Notes: a model not told the origin generated them from the letters alone. A stretch of DNA of 64,000 bases from CAYZJR01 sp964503045 (GCA_964503045.1 CAZCZI010000022.1:1-64000); one strand, 5' to 3'; counted from the stretch's first letter, positions 24,809-34,895 are shown. Made by a program: numbers and translations.

Positions 24809-26645
24809 GAGCGCCTGTCTCCTCGTAGTTGCTCTTTCGCCGAACGCATTCTCAACTGACTCTACTGATCTAAGTCTTACCATACTTCATACCAACGACA
24901 TTCACGCTCATCTCGAACCTTTTAAAGAACACGAGAAAACTGTCGGTGGAATTGCCCGAATTGCCCACCTGATTAGAGGTTTCCGCCAGAGAGAACCTGA
25001 TGCCCTGGTTATTGACGCGGGCGACATCTTCCAGGGGACGCCGCTTTATACGAGGTACAAGGGTGAGCCGGAAGTAAACGCCCTAAATATGATCGGCTAC
25101 GACATTTATACGATTGGGAACCACGAGTTCGACGACGGACCCGAAAACTTGGCGAAGCAGCTGGCGAAGGCAAAGTTCTCAATTGTCTGCTGCAATATGG
25201 ATGCTTCATCCGTTCCTGCCCTAGCTGCTTTGATTAAACCGTACGTGATCAAAAAGGTGAAAGGGCAAAGCGTCGGCTTCATTGGCGTCATGTCACCTCA
25301 GTTTGAGACATTGGCGCTCAACCGCAGTGGCGTGGTGCTGAAAGCAAAAGACGCTGATTGGATGAAACCGATTGAGGAACAGATCGCAGCGCTCAAAGAA
25401 AAGGGCGTCAACAAGATTGTTTTGATCTCTCATTGTGGTGTGGACAATGAGAAGGATATGGCGCAGAAACTCAAAGACGTCGATGTCATCATCGGTGGCC
25501 ACAGCCACACACGGCTCGACAAACCAGTCATCATCGATCACGGAGATTCGACGTGCACTGTGGTCGTGCAGGCATGGTCCTACGGTCGAGTACTAGGTAA
25601 TCTCAAAGTGACGTTTTCGCCAACGGGCGTGATTGATCCTAAAAACGTGCGCTATTCGTTGATTCCGATTCGCGATCGCCTACCTGAAGCGAAGGACATA
25701 AAAGCATACGTCGATGAAAAGGTAAAACCGCTTCTACCGTTGAGAACTGACATTGCAGCCTATGCTGATGGACCTTTTGATAATCGATGGATAAGCATGC
25801 CGTTTGATTCGCCTATAGGTAATCTCATTTGTGATGCTCTCGTCTATTCCGGCAAAGAATACGGTGTCACGATCGGTTTTCAAAACCGTGGTGGTATACG
25901 GGCGCGTATCGAGCCTGGACCGATCAGCATGGAAAAAATCGAAGAGATGCTGCCGTTTGATAACCGCCTGGTCTTTGCCACCGTAAGCGGTGACAAACTA
26001 ATTGGTGTTTTGGAACGAAGTTTTGCAGGTTCACTCGGTGGAAGCTTCCTTGACATGCATGGTTTGAAGGTCGCTTACGATCCTGGACGTTCAAAAGGTC
26101 AGCGCCTGTTGTATGCATTTGCCCAAGACGAATACGGCGATTTCAAACCGCTCGAAAAGAACAAGAAATACAAAATTGTCATCAACGATTATTCATTCAA
26201 GGGCGGCGAGGGGTACGACTTCTCGGGGCATGAAAAGCCGGTCTTCAATAAGGAGAAAATTTCCGATTCGTTGAAGGCATATTTGAAGCATACGCAGCAT
26301 GTCGCGCCGCTTTCACCGCAGCGTATCGTCTGTGTCGACAGCACCATAGCTAAGCTCAAAACCGGAGTCGACAAGAAGAAAACCGTTCAGATAGCGGGTG
26401 TAAAGGCAGGCTCTAAGCTTACGTTTGTAATTGGAACAGATAGAGGCGTCGACTCCATTTCCGATCACATTGCCGTTCCCGTGGAGAATCCAAAAGTGCT
26501 AAAAGGCGGAGCCAAGGCTGATGCTAAGGGCGAGTTCTCATGGGTTGTGCCCTCTGAAGCAAAAGGCAAGTGGGTATGCGTCGTTGTTCAATCTCCCGTT
26601 AAAGGCGCCAAAAAGAGCCACGTAAGCATACCGATGGAAATCTGA
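24714..26645 (+). CDS. Exported 5'-nucleotidase / metallophosphoesterase (UshA family)
   Basis: 643 residues from ATG 24714, fixed by AGGAGG (24698-24703) ten bases upstream. A membrane/signal segment at about residues 27-47 directs export. Metallophosphoesterase motifs: ILHTNDIHAHL, VIDAGDIFQGTP, YTIGNHEFDDG, LISHCGVDNE, IIGGHSHTRLD. The C-terminal 5'-nucleotidase domain follows (GNLICDALVY, GFQNRGGIRARI, LPFDNRLVFATVSGDKL). An extra domain of about 110 residues sits at the end. The family hydrolyses nucleotides and related phosphoesters in the periplasm to recover phosphate and nucleosides. The divergent overlap at the 5' end is odd. Confidence 0.9.
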   Translation: MATKPNPYRQDRQGRSLLLKLIRGNLLKLLVMSACLLVVALSPNAFSTDSTDLSLTILHTNDIHAHLEPFKEHEKTVGGIARIAHLIRGFRQREPDALVIDAGDIFQGTPLYTRYKGEPEVNALNMIGYDIYTIGNHEFDDGPENLAKQLAKAKFSIVCCNMDASSVPALAALIKPYVIKKVKGQSVGFIGVMSPQFETLALNRSGVVLKAKDADWMKPIEEQIAALKEKGVNKIVLISHCGVDNEKDMAQKLKDVDVIIGGHSHTRLDKPVIIDHGDSTCTVVVQAWSYGRVLGNLKVTFSPTGVIDPKNVRYSLIPIRDRLPEAKDIKAYVDEKVKPLLPLRTDIAAYADGPFDNRWISMPFDSPIGNLICDALVYSGKEYGVTIGFQNRGGIRARIEPGPISMEKIEEMLPFDNRLVFATVSGDKLIGVLERSFAGSLGGSFLDMHGLKVAYDPGRSKGQRLLYAFAQDEYGDFKPLEKNKKYKIVINDYSFKGGEGYDFSGHEKPVFNKEKISDSLKAYLKHTQHVAPLSPQRIVCVDSTIAKLKTGVDKKKTVQIAGVKAGSKLTFVIGTDRGVDSISDHIAVPVENPKVLKGGAKADAKGEFSWVVPSEAKGKWVCVVVQSPVKGAKKSHVSIPMEI

Positions 26646-26671
26646 GCTTAATCGCCGGGTTCCGCAAAGCG

Positions 26672-28177
26672 TCATTCACCGGGGTCCCACTTCAAGGTCA
26701 TCGAACCGTTTTGATTGGGCGCATGGTTATCCCGTTCGAATACGAACGCACTGTCGGACACCTCCCCAGACGCTAAACGTTTGTAGACTGTTACGGTATC
26801 TTGAAACTTTTTCACGCTTTCCATCGCCATTGCCGTAGCAACATGCTCCGCCTTTTTGCCTCTCAACCCGGACTCTGAATTATCGATCGCTTGCTGCTCG
26901 TCATCGCGATATTTGTAGTCATCATTGTAAATCCTGTGAATCTGCTCCTGCTGCAGGCGTTCCATGTACCTTCCGAAAGCTTTTGCAAACACCGCCGGCC
27001 AGATTCCATAGGCACCACCATTGGTGTACATCGCCAACTCGGCTGTAGTGGGAGCTGGTGTCTCGATCTGCCTGTCATAGTCGGTTACTACAATCGGCTT
27101 TTGGACGCTCCAGACAGATGCACCGGCACGACTAGGCGATGCATCAGGGAGTGTGACTGTATACGATCCGTCCTCGTTTGGTTTGATAGCCCGCCAAATG
27201 TATCCGGGATCTCGACGCGCGACGTCTCTCAACCAGCTTTCGAAGGTCGAGTTGTAGAAACTACCGGGCTTGATTGCATCAGCAGTGATGCTGTTTACCG
27301 GATTGTTGAGATCTCCGTAGAGATTGAGACTTGCCTTCAGCAAGTTGTCTCGATGCGAATTCACCTCATTATTCAAGTTGATCACCGCTTTCGCCTCGTC
27401 CGTTGACTCTAGAGCTTCTCGATACTTTGTCAGGTCTTGCTTGGTAATGCCATCGTCTTCGTCGAACCATTCGTCGTTGTTTGCCTCCTCGATGTCATCG
27501 AATTTCGCCTTTGCATGCGCAATTATTTCTTTCTCCTTATTGTCCTTCGTAGAGTTACTGTATTGATCTAGCTCTGGTTTGGTAAGAAACCCATCTTTGT
27601 CACCGTCTATTTCGGCAAACTTACTCGAGCCCAAGGTCTCCAACTTTCGAGCGTCCTGAATTTCTGAAGTGACACGTGCTTGCAACTCGTGAAAGTCGCG
27701 CATGTCGTTGAGGCTCATCATCTCGCCAAACTCAAACCAACTATCATGATGAAGGAATTGGTAATATCGGAGATTTTTAACCAGGGAAGCCATCATCACT
27801 CCCTGGGCAGGACTCAACTTTTGTGTTTGCGCTGCGAATTGAATCTCGTTCTTGTCTAAGATCTGGTCATGGTTCAGGTCCAGAGCATCAAATTTGCTTG
27901 CAAGAAGGGAGTAGAAGCAGGAAGTGTTTAAAGGCGGAACATCGATGGTGGTTGCGGCTTTGGAGGGCGGCTGTTCGACCGGTTGTGGTTTTAATGACTG
28001 CGGTTGCGGTAACGGAACTCCCGGAATTCCACGCGCCCTGCTTAGTCTGCCAGTATCCATAACCTCGTTGTAGAGGTCTTCCGGAGTCTTCATCGAGTGA
28101 TCGCTTTGCCTTGTTGTCGTATCTCGGACTTTGTGATCTTGATGTAGTGTCATCGCCAGTCGTCTTGCATCACCCAT
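26672..28177 (-). CDS. EF-hand protein with degenerate calpain-like domain
   Basis: 501 residues; GGAGG eight bases before ATG 28175-28177 sets the start. EF-hand loops: DLNHDQILDKNE and DGDKDGFLTKPE are canonical, and NNDEWFDEDDGITKQDL is partial. The C-terminal half aligns by eye with the calpain-like domain of the paralogue at 31520 (AIKPGSFYNSTFESWL against the catalytic GQVGDCFFEASL; GIWPAVFAKAFGRYME against GAWASVLEKAYGQYLV). The catalytic Cys is replaced and the His/Asn part is missing, so it should be inactive. A calcium-responsive regulator or binding partner of the active paralogue is an inference. Confidence 0.75.
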   Translation of the reverse strand: MGDARRLAMTLHQDHKVRDTTTRQSDHSMKTPEDLYNEVMDTGRLSRARGIPGVPLPQPQSLKPQPVEQPPSKAATTIDVPPLNTSCFYSLLASKFDALDLNHDQILDKNEIQFAAQTQKLSPAQGVMMASLVKNLRYYQFLHHDSWFEFGEMMSLNDMRDFHELQARVTSEIQDARKLETLGSSKFAEIDGDKDGFLTKPELDQYSNSTKDNKEKEIIAHAKAKFDDIEEANNDEWFDEDDGITKQDLTKYREALESTDEAKAVINLNNEVNSHRDNLLKASLNLYGDLNNPVNSITADAIKPGSFYNSTFESWLRDVARRDPGYIWRAIKPNEDGSYTVTLPDASPSRAGASVWSVQKPIVVTDYDRQIETPAPTTAELAMYTNGGAYGIWPAVFAKAFGRYMERLQQEQIHRIYNDDYKYRDDEQQAIDNSESGLRGKKAEHVATAMAMESVKKFQDTVTVYKRLASGEVSDSAFVFERDNHAPNQNGSMTLKWDPGE

Positions 28178-28420
28178 GGATTAAACCTCCAGCGCGTGTC
28201 GGGGATAATGCAATTTAGTGGGGTATGCCTGAAAAAGTCCTGAAGACCAGTCGACTACAAGTCGTCACAAAATATCAAGTCTAGTACGCCGGGGAGGGCA
28301 CCGCTTGTGGTGTTGGGTGTTCTTACATCGTTTGCATTGTTTGTGTCTGCTTTGACTTTTCTTCTTGATGCAAAATAACAGACCTTCCTCGCGGATGCCT
28401 GCTGGACGATTAGTTTTGGT
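28178..28420. other. Intergenic stretch without recognised genes
   Basis: About 240 bases between the ends of the EF-hand gene promoter region and the TPR gene, both on the minus strand. No open frame with a ribosome binding site and no convincing hairpin terminator; it should contain the promoter of the EF-hand gene. Confidence 0.3.
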
Positions 28421-29581
28421 CTACTGGGTCGGACGACCGAGCGAACGCAATAACGTCGCCAGATTCTGTTTAGCTTCGTTGAAGTCTGGTTTGAGTTTTA
28501 CTGCCTGTCTGTACTCCGCCTCTGCCAGATCCATCTTTCCCAATCTGGCATACGCGGCGCCTAAATTATTGTGCGATTTCGCATTTTTCGGGTTGATGCG
28601 AATTGCGGCTTGATAGTGTCCAACAGCCATTTCCAGCTTTCCTTGCTGCTGAAACATAAGTCCAATGTTGTAGTGTGCGTCAGCATAATTGGGGTCGATT
28701 TTGAGTGCTTTTTTGAATTCGTCGTATGCTCTGTTGTTATCACCTTGGGTGAAAAAGGTAACCCCGAGGCTGGTATGGGCTTGCGCGTAACCGAGATTGC
28801 GCTGGGCTTCAGGGCAAGTGGGGTCGGCTTTTAAGGCCGCCTGAAACTGTGCGATTGCATCCGGGTATTTACCCAGGGCACTGTATGCAACACCAAGGTT
28901 GTTGTGAGCTTCGACGTAATTGGGGTCGATATTGAGCGCTTGTTTGTATTCCTCGATCGCCTTTTCTACCTGGTCGTCTCCCTGATAAAGCTTACCCAAG
29001 CTGAAATGTGCCGGTGCGTTGTTTGGGTCGAGCTTGATCGCTTTTTGATATCCGTCGTAGGCTTTGTCCTTTCTATCCATGCGGTCGTTTGCAACGCCTA
29101 GGTTGAACTGATATTCGCTGTTTGATCCGTCGCGAGCCACCGCCTCTTGAAAGTTTTTTTCGGCTTCTTTGAAGTCGCCCTCGTCAAACTGCTCTACTCC
29201 AAGATTGAATCTTGGCTCGGCCAGTCTGGGGTCTGCATCAATCGCCTTTTGATACTGCGTCTTGGCAAGAGTCAACTTGCCCTGGCGGTGATAGATTTTT
29301 CCCAGCAGATTGTAGGCTTTGGCGTATCGCGGCTCGGTCGAGATAATCGTTTGAAGATAGCTGGCGGCGTCACCGTAGCGCTTCGCAATGTAGGCTTGGT
29401 GGCCCTTGTTGTAGAGAGAATCGATTGATGCGTCTTGTGCCTGGGCTGGTTGCATCGAGGCAGAGGTGCATATGAAACAGACTATGGAAACCAAAAGAGG
29501 CAGAGGCAGACAGATTCCGTAATATGTGGTGGTACCGGTAATCTGTCTTGAGCTTGTTTTGTCTTTGAAAACTGGAAGCAT
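28421..29581 (-). CDS. TPR-repeat protein, exported or membrane-anchored
   Basis: 386 residues from ATG 29579-29581; the frame is open to 29698, but the extra part overlaps the divergent TPR gene and does not look like coding sequence. A hydrophobic segment (PLPLLVSIVCFICTSA) with AQAQ behind it is a signal peptide or anchor. It is followed by about ten 34-residue TPRs with the usual N-L-G-x2-Y and A-x3-Y-x2-A-[LI]-x-[LI]-[DN]-P positions. TPR arrays bind protein partners; none can be named. Its twin-like neighbour at 29765 is read divergently. Confidence 0.85.
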   Translation of the reverse strand: MLPVFKDKTSSRQITGTTTYYGICLPLPLLVSIVCFICTSASMQPAQAQDASIDSLYNKGHQAYIAKRYGDAASYLQTIISTEPRYAKAYNLLGKIYHRQGKLTLAKTQYQKAIDADPRLAEPRFNLGVEQFDEGDFKEAEKNFQEAVARDGSNSEYQFNLGVANDRMDRKDKAYDGYQKAIKLDPNNAPAHFSLGKLYQGDDQVEKAIEEYKQALNIDPNYVEAHNNLGVAYSALGKYPDAIAQFQAALKADPTCPEAQRNLGYAQAHTSLGVTFFTQGDNNRAYDEFKKALKIDPNYADAHYNIGLMFQQQGKLEMAVGHYQAAIRINPKNAKSHNNLGAAYARLGKMDLAEAEYRQAVKLKPDFNEAKQNLATLLRSLGRPTQ

Positions 29582-29764
29582 GTCGCCTGTGGTTATCAAT
29601 GTGTTTCTGGGATTCAGTATAAGCGACTTTGCAAAATCAGGGTTTTGTAAGCTGTATGAATGGAAATAGGATATCCTTTTGTCCTTACCGTCTTGCACGG
29701 GCTGAGCGCCTGGCAGACCAGGGAGACCTCAATTTTCTCATCTGACCCTTTGAAATTATCAAAC

Positions 29765-31507
29765 ATGATCATGCTTCAAAAAGTCAAAACTGTTGCGCTG
29801 TCGGCCGTACTGATCTGTTCCACCATAGCTTTGATTCAGCCGGCTGCTATTGCCAAAGCCAAAGAAAACAAGGCATCGTCCAAGTCTTCAAGCAAGGACG
29901 ACCCCGGTTGTCGCGAGTGCGTAGCGAAAGCCGCTTCGCTCTTTGCCCAGGGGAAATTGGCTGACACCGCCAATCTTCTGCGTGGTTGGAAAGATCGATG
30001 TCCAAACAACTCGCAGCTGTTTTTGATGTTATCGAGTGTTTTGGTGCGAGTGCCGGGACAGCAGCAAGAGGCTATGGAGGCGGCTCGAACCGCCAGTTCA
30101 ATCGCGCCTGAGTCGGTACCGGCAAACACTCAGTATGCACTTACATTGATGGCTTTGGATGACAGCGCAGAAGCGGCCAGAGTCTTCGAGAGGGTGGTAA
30201 GCCTTGATCCGTCGAGCTACGAGGCATGGTCGAGTTTGTCGAATCTCTATGCCAAGCTTCATGAAGAGGAAAAATCGAAGTCTGCGGCCAGCAAAGCTGC
30301 ATGTTTGGAGCCGCAAACCAAGACGGCGCGGCTGAGGCAGCTACGGTCGCTGGAGAGGGCCGGCAGGATTGCAGAACTCAAGGCTGAGTTCAGAAAGATG
30401 CTCTCTGACAATGATTTGGAGCCGGAGTTTTTCATTGATCTCGGCAAAGAGTCAATGACGATGGGCTTGTATGAGGAAGCCTCTCAGTCCTTGACCAAGG
30501 CGACATCGACTTATCCCAATGCGCCTGCGCTTTTGGAGTCGCTTGCGCAATCGCAGCTCTGGGCAAGGAAGTATGCAGCGTCGATTCAAACCGCCGACAA
30601 AATTTTAGCGGCCCATCCCAAGCATGCAAATGCCCTGGCCATCAAAGCTATTGCCTCAATTCATGTTGGTGATTTGCCGGAGGCACGGCGTTTGGCTGAA
30701 GCTGCATCACAAAGGCAATCTGAGGCACCTCTGGTACTCCTGGCGGTGGCTTGGTCGAAGAGCCGGGACGGAGATTATGCCGAGGCTTTGAAGAGCGTAC
30801 AGCTGGCTCTATCGAAGGATTCGACGATGAAGCAGGCGCGTGTGCTCCTGGCACAGATTTACATCAAGCAAGGCTTGACTGATGAAGCCCTGGGTGAGGC
30901 TCGTGAGTTGGGAAGATGCAAGGTTTTATCTGCAAAGGCCTTTGGGCTCGAGTCACGCGTGCGATCGGAATCATCGAATGCTGATGACAGACAAGAGGGC
31001 TCCAAGTTGGCAGTGAAGGCATCTGGTCTCGACAAGGCTGATCCCGAAGCCCTTTTGGCGATGGCGGCTCTTGATCTCGCCGACAAAAAGTATGATGCTG
31101 CTCGCGCTTCAGCAAACGAGCTAATTGGCGAAGAGCCTGGAAACGGCGAAGCTTACTTGGTGTTGGCCAAGGTAGCGAGGGGCACGAACAATCTCGATGA
31201 AGAAAGAAAGATGCTGGAGAAGTGTCTTTCCGTGGCCAAGGACGATGCCGATGCCAGCTACATGTTGGGCAAAGCAATGCTTGATGTGGGACAGGCAAAA
31301 GATGCGGTGGCACCCCTTAGAGCGGCGCTTAGAGCCAAACCCGAATCGCCGGTAGTGGCGTTTGCGTTGGCTTCTGCGTTGGACAAGAGTGGCGACGGTA
31401 CGGCAGCGGTCGAGTACTTCAAGCTGAGCCTGGCATCAGGGCTGAAGGGTCCGGACCAGACGGTTGCGCAAGATTCGCTCAAGCGGTTGGAAGGGAAGAG
31501 CAATTAG
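29765..31507 (+). CDS. Exported TPR-repeat protein
   Basis: 580 residues from ATG 29765. Signal peptide of about 29 residues (KTVALSAVLICSTIALIQPA). A Lys/Ser-rich linker and a C-x2-C (GCRECVAKA) precede a long helical array of TPR-like units covering the remainder, more divergent than those of its neighbour. Likely a periplasmic scaffold. It is divergent from the other TPR gene with 183 bases between the chosen starts, so a shared control region is likely. Confidence 0.85.
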   Translation: MIMLQKVKTVALSAVLICSTIALIQPAAIAKAKENKASSKSSSKDDPGCRECVAKAASLFAQGKLADTANLLRGWKDRCPNNSQLFLMLSSVLVRVPGQQQEAMEAARTASSIAPESVPANTQYALTLMALDDSAEAARVFERVVSLDPSSYEAWSSLSNLYAKLHEEEKSKSAASKAACLEPQTKTARLRQLRSLERAGRIAELKAEFRKMLSDNDLEPEFFIDLGKESMTMGLYEEASQSLTKATSTYPNAPALLESLAQSQLWARKYAASIQTADKILAAHPKHANALAIKAIASIHVGDLPEARRLAEAASQRQSEAPLVLLAVAWSKSRDGDYAEALKSVQLALSKDSTMKQARVLLAQIYIKQGLTDEALGEARELGRCKVLSAKAFGLESRVRSESSNADDRQEGSKLAVKASGLDKADPEALLAMAALDLADKKYDAARASANELIGEEPGNGEAYLVLAKVARGTNNLDEERKMLEKCLSVAKDDADASYMLGKAMLDVGQAKDAVAPLRAALRAKPESPVVAFALASALDKSGDGTAAVEYFKLSLASGLKGPDQTVAQDSLKRLEGKSN

Positions 31508-31519
31508 GTTGCCGCAATT

Positions 31520-33169
31520 TTATTTGTCACCTTCCACTGTAATTTGATTGAAGTTTTTCATGTATTGCTTCATCGGAACTCTAATCTCGCCTTCCTTGCC
31601 TTCTCCGCCATGCGGGTTTCTTATGATTACGGTTCCACCATCGGGGCCGCTCGGGTCGAATCCGACTACCGTGTAGGAGTGGCTCTTCGAGAAGCCGTCC
31701 GGTGTATCTTCGTCGCTTCCTAAGAGTTCGTCGCCGTTATTTTGGGTGTGCGCTGTACAAATGGACTTTCCTTCTTTGACCGCCTTCATTATTTCTTGTT
31801 TGACCTTTTCTTCGTCCCGGGGCCCGAAGTCCGTTTCTTTGGCGTCTTTTCCAGTCAATAGTTTGAGAACGTCTTTGTCTTTGCCGCCGTCATCCATTGC
31901 TTCTTGCACTGGTTTTCCGTCAACCCCCACTTTTTGATGTTCTACCAAGTATTGTCCGTAAGCCTTTTCGAGAACACTCGCCCACGCTCCGTTTTCACTG
32001 CCGCCGTTGTACAGACCTCGCTCAGCATCTGTCGGCGCCTTGACTGTGACGGGGTGAGTCGGATCACCAGGGAAGGTGACTGTGTACGTTCCATCATGGT
32101 TGTCCTTGATCATCTTTTGGATCATCTCGGGATGCTTTTGCGCAACCGATGCCAGTGATGCTTCGAAGAAGCAATCTCCAACTTGACCTTGGCGCACGGC
32201 ATCAGGAGTGATGCTGTTGATCGGATTGTCTTTGTCTGCATACAGATCTCTGACAACGCTGCCATCTTGATTTTCAGCAGTTCGATTCAAATCATACTTA
32301 ACTTCTCTTACCAGCACGTTTTCTTCAGTTGCTCGAACCTCTTTGGCATGATCGGTAATGTCTTTGCGGGTGATACCATCATTTTCCGGTCCCCACTCAT
32401 CATTGCTTGTCGATTGCACTTTATCGAAGTTTTTCTTTAGATATTCAAGACTTTGTTTGTCTTGATCATTGGCCGATGCAATGGCCGCATCAAGTTCCTT
32501 TTGAGACAAGAAGCCGTCACCGTCTGAATCTGCTTTCTTGAATTTCTCGCCGTTGTTTTCTTCCATCCAGCGTTTGGCACCCTGCGCCCCTGCATCCTCC
32601 TTCAATACCTGCGCTTCTTGCGTATCGAAGATCGCCAGATCCGCTCTGGTGATGCCGTCGTTTTCGGGGCCCCATTCGTCATTGCTTAGCTTCTGAAGTT
32701 TATTGCGGTTGTCATAGAGGGCGGCCACGACTTGAGCGTCTTCTCCTTTGTACTGGTCGCTTTGAACCGCGCCGCTCAGTTCTTTCTGGCTCAGAAAACC
32801 ATCATGATCTGTATCTATTTTGTCGAAGAGCGCTTCTGATTTTTCCTTGAAGTCCGCCGATTTTACCGGCTTGACTCCACCGGTGTCGCCGCCTGCGGTG
32901 GGCTCTTCAATTACAGTGTGTCCGATTCGTACTCCGTTTTCGTCGGTTTCGCCGGGGCGATCTACTGTGGTGACACCCACTCGTTCGCCCGGTTTTGGNN
33001 NNNNNNNNNNNNNNNNNNNNNNNNNNNNNNNNNNNNNNNNNNNNNNNNNNNNNNNNNNNNNNNNNNNNNNNNNNNNNNNNNNNNNNNNNNNNNNNNNNGA
33101 GAAAGTATTGGTGGTAGCAATGCTTTTCTCGCTCGGGGCATCCGAGAAGCTGTCCAGTTCAAAGGCCAT
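31520..33169 (-). CDS. EF-hand calpain-like cysteine protease (interrupted by assembly gap)
   Basis: Starts at ATG 33167-33169 with AGGA upstream; residues 24-57 fall in a run of 100 N, so the length is provisional. EF-hand loops: DTDHDGFLSQKEL and DSDGDGFLSQKEL, plus two EWGPENDGITR-[AK]-D segments. The C-terminal domain has the calpain triad: Cys in GQVGDCFFEAS (codon 32171-32173), His in KSHSYTVVGF (31679-31681) and Asn in IIRNPHGG. Bacterial calpain-like enzymes are Ca-linked cysteine proteases of unknown target. No signal peptide seen, so it is probably cytoplasmic or secreted by another route. Paralogue of the gene at 26672. Confidence 0.85.
   Translation of the reverse strand: MAFELDSFSDAPSEKSIATTNTFXXXXXXXXXXXXXXXXXXXXXXXXXXXXXXXXXXPKPGERVGVTTVDRPGETDENGVRIGHTVIEEPTAGGDTGGVKPVKSADFKEKSEALFDKIDTDHDGFLSQKELSGAVQSDQYKGEDAQVVAALYDNRNKLQKLSNDEWGPENDGITRADLAIFDTQEAQVLKEDAGAQGAKRWMEENNGEKFKKADSDGDGFLSQKELDAAIASANDQDKQSLEYLKKNFDKVQSTSNDEWGPENDGITRKDITDHAKEVRATEENVLVREVKYDLNRTAENQDGSVVRDLYADKDNPINSITPDAVRQGQVGDCFFEASLASVAQKHPEMIQKMIKDNHDGTYTVTFPGDPTHPVTVKAPTDAERGLYNGGSENGAWASVLEKAYGQYLVEHQKVGVDGKPVQEAMDDGGKDKDVLKLLTGKDAKETDFGPRDEEKVKQEIMKAVKEGKSICTAHTQNNGDELLGSDEDTPDGFSKSHSYTVVGFDPSGPDGGTVIIRNPHGGEGKEGEIRVPMKQYMKNFNQITVEGDK
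32999..33098. other. Assembly gap of 100 N inside the calpain-like gene
   Basis: Exactly 100 N, the conventional placeholder for a gap of unknown size. It falls in the N-terminal linker, just before the segment PKPGERVGVTTVDRPGE. Whether the reading frame is continuous across it cannot be judged. Confidence 0.95.
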
Positions 33170-33328
33170 AGTAAATTCCTGTGAATAGAAACCAGTGCTG
33201 GCACGTTAAGCGTGTGGAGGAGCGCTGCGGGGCGGCAGAACACTGAAGATTCCTAGGTTTTATCTGACGGGGCGTGAAAAAGTTGTGCATCTTGCCGGGT
33301 ACAATATGGTGGATTAATCGGTAACATC

Positions 33329-34891
33329 ATGGTCACCAGCAAAATCGCCTCCATCCAATCAGTCAACCCCGCTACCCGTGAGGTGTTAGGCGAGGTGCCT
33401 GTGATGGGCCAGTCCGATGTCGAGGCAGCCGTTGAAAAGGCATGGAAGTCCTTTGAAACATGGCAGCTTAAGGACTACGGCAAGAAAGCCAAGCACATTC
33501 GAAAGTTAAGGTCGGTTATAAGCAAGCATGCAGATGAGCTGGCGCAGCTAATTAGCTCTGAAGTGGGCAAACCGATGTCGGAATCCTATCTCACCGAGTT
33601 GACCGGACCCCTCGATACATGCACATGGCTCGTCGACAATGCAGAGCGCTTGCTTTCAGATCAAATGGTTCAACTGACCAATCCTCTTTTAGCCAGCAAG
33701 CAAAGCATTATTGCCTTTGAACCTCTGGGGGTCGTTGGTGTCATCGCTCCGTGGAATTATCCCTTCTCCATTCCGATGATGACCATTCTCATGGCAGTGA
33801 TGGTGGGCAACACAGTGGTTTTGAAACCATCCGAGAAGTCACCTTTGATCGGAATCAAGATTGCAGAACTTTTCACCGAAGCCGGCTTTCCCGAAGGCGT
33901 GGTGACGGTTGTTACCGGAGATCGCTCGACCGGCGAATTTCTTTCGAAGGCAAAGTTGTCGAAGTTGATATTTACGGGTTCGGTTCAAGGTGGAAGCGCA
34001 GTAATGGCTCAAGCCGCTGCCAGGCTGACTCCGGTTGTGCTGGAGTTGGGAGGAAAAGATGCGGCCGTAGTTTTGCCTGATGCGCCGGTTGATTGGACTG
34101 CGAAAGGACTCGTATGGGGCGCCATGACCAATGCCGGGCAAGCCTGCGCATCAATCGAGCGAGTCTACATAATCAAAGGCAAGCACACCGATAAGCTGAT
34201 TGCCAAGATTGTCGAAGAAACGAAGAAGCTGCAAATAGGCAACGCGACCGATCCCAAGGTTGATGTCGGACCTCTGATTGATGAAATTCAACTGTCGAAA
34301 GTTGCACAGCAAGTTGAAGAAGCAAAGGATGCCGGTGCAAAGGTTCTTTGTGGAGGGAAACGCCGAGATGACCTTGGCGGCTACTTCTTCGAGCCAACCG
34401 TAATTACGAATGTCGACCATTCAATGCGAATCATGCAGGAGGAAACCTTTGGACCTGTCCTTGCAATCATGATTGCAGACAATGAAGATCATGCGGTAGA
34501 ACTCGCCAATGACAGCGAGTTCGGGTTGACAGCCTCGGTTTGGTCGGGAAGATTGGGAAGAGCAGAGAATGTCGCGCGCGATTTGAATGTCGGTACGGTG
34601 TATATCAACGATTGTCTTTTCTCCCACGCCTGCCCGCAACTTCCTTGGGGCGGGCTCAAGAAGAGCGGTTTCGGCAGGTCGCATGCGCAGTTTGGGTTGA
34701 TTGATTTGGTCAATGTGAAACACATAAGTATTGACTCCGCCGGTGGTGTCAACCGCCTGTGGTGGTACCCCTATGGTTTACCCAAAATCAAGATGGTAAA
34801 AGGTGGAATAAACTTCCTTCATGGCTCATTCTTCAAGAGCATTGGAGGTTTCTTCAGCTTTGCATTCAACTGGTTCAAAAAGCCTAAGTAA
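33329..34891 (+). CDS. Aldehyde dehydrogenase family protein
   Basis: 520 residues. Catalytic Cys273 in NAGQACASIERV, general base Glu239 in VVLELGGKDAAVV, cofactor loop FTGSVQGG and the cosubstrate segment GVIAPWNYPFSIP are all present, so the enzyme should be active. It oxidises an aldehyde to the acid with NAD(P). About 35 residues at the C-terminus (FLHGSFFKSIGGFFSFAFNW) are extra and hydrophobic, resembling the membrane-associating tail of fatty-aldehyde-type dehydrogenases; specificity otherwise open. Overlaps or abuts the next gene. Confidence 0.9.
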   Translation: MVTSKIASIQSVNPATREVLGEVPVMGQSDVEAAVEKAWKSFETWQLKDYGKKAKHIRKLRSVISKHADELAQLISSEVGKPMSESYLTELTGPLDTCTWLVDNAERLLSDQMVQLTNPLLASKQSIIAFEPLGVVGVIAPWNYPFSIPMMTILMAVMVGNTVVLKPSEKSPLIGIKIAELFTEAGFPEGVVTVVTGDRSTGEFLSKAKLSKLIFTGSVQGGSAVMAQAAARLTPVVLELGGKDAAVVLPDAPVDWTAKGLVWGAMTNAGQACASIERVYIIKGKHTDKLIAKIVEETKKLQIGNATDPKVDVGPLIDEIQLSKVAQQVEEAKDAGAKVLCGGKRRDDLGGYFFEPTVITNVDHSMRIMQEETFGPVLAIMIADNEDHAVELANDSEFGLTASVWSGRLGRAENVARDLNVGTVYINDCLFSHACPQLPWGGLKKSGFGRSHAQFGLIDLVNVKHISIDSAGGVNRLWWYPYGLPKIKMVKGGINFLHGSFFKSIGGFFSFAFNWFKKPK

Positions 34892-34895
34892 ACGT

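Noticed and set aside
33274..33305. Promoter before the aldehyde dehydrogenase (TACAAT)
   Set aside because: No -35 box at an acceptable spacing; only an 11-base or 20-base option exists.
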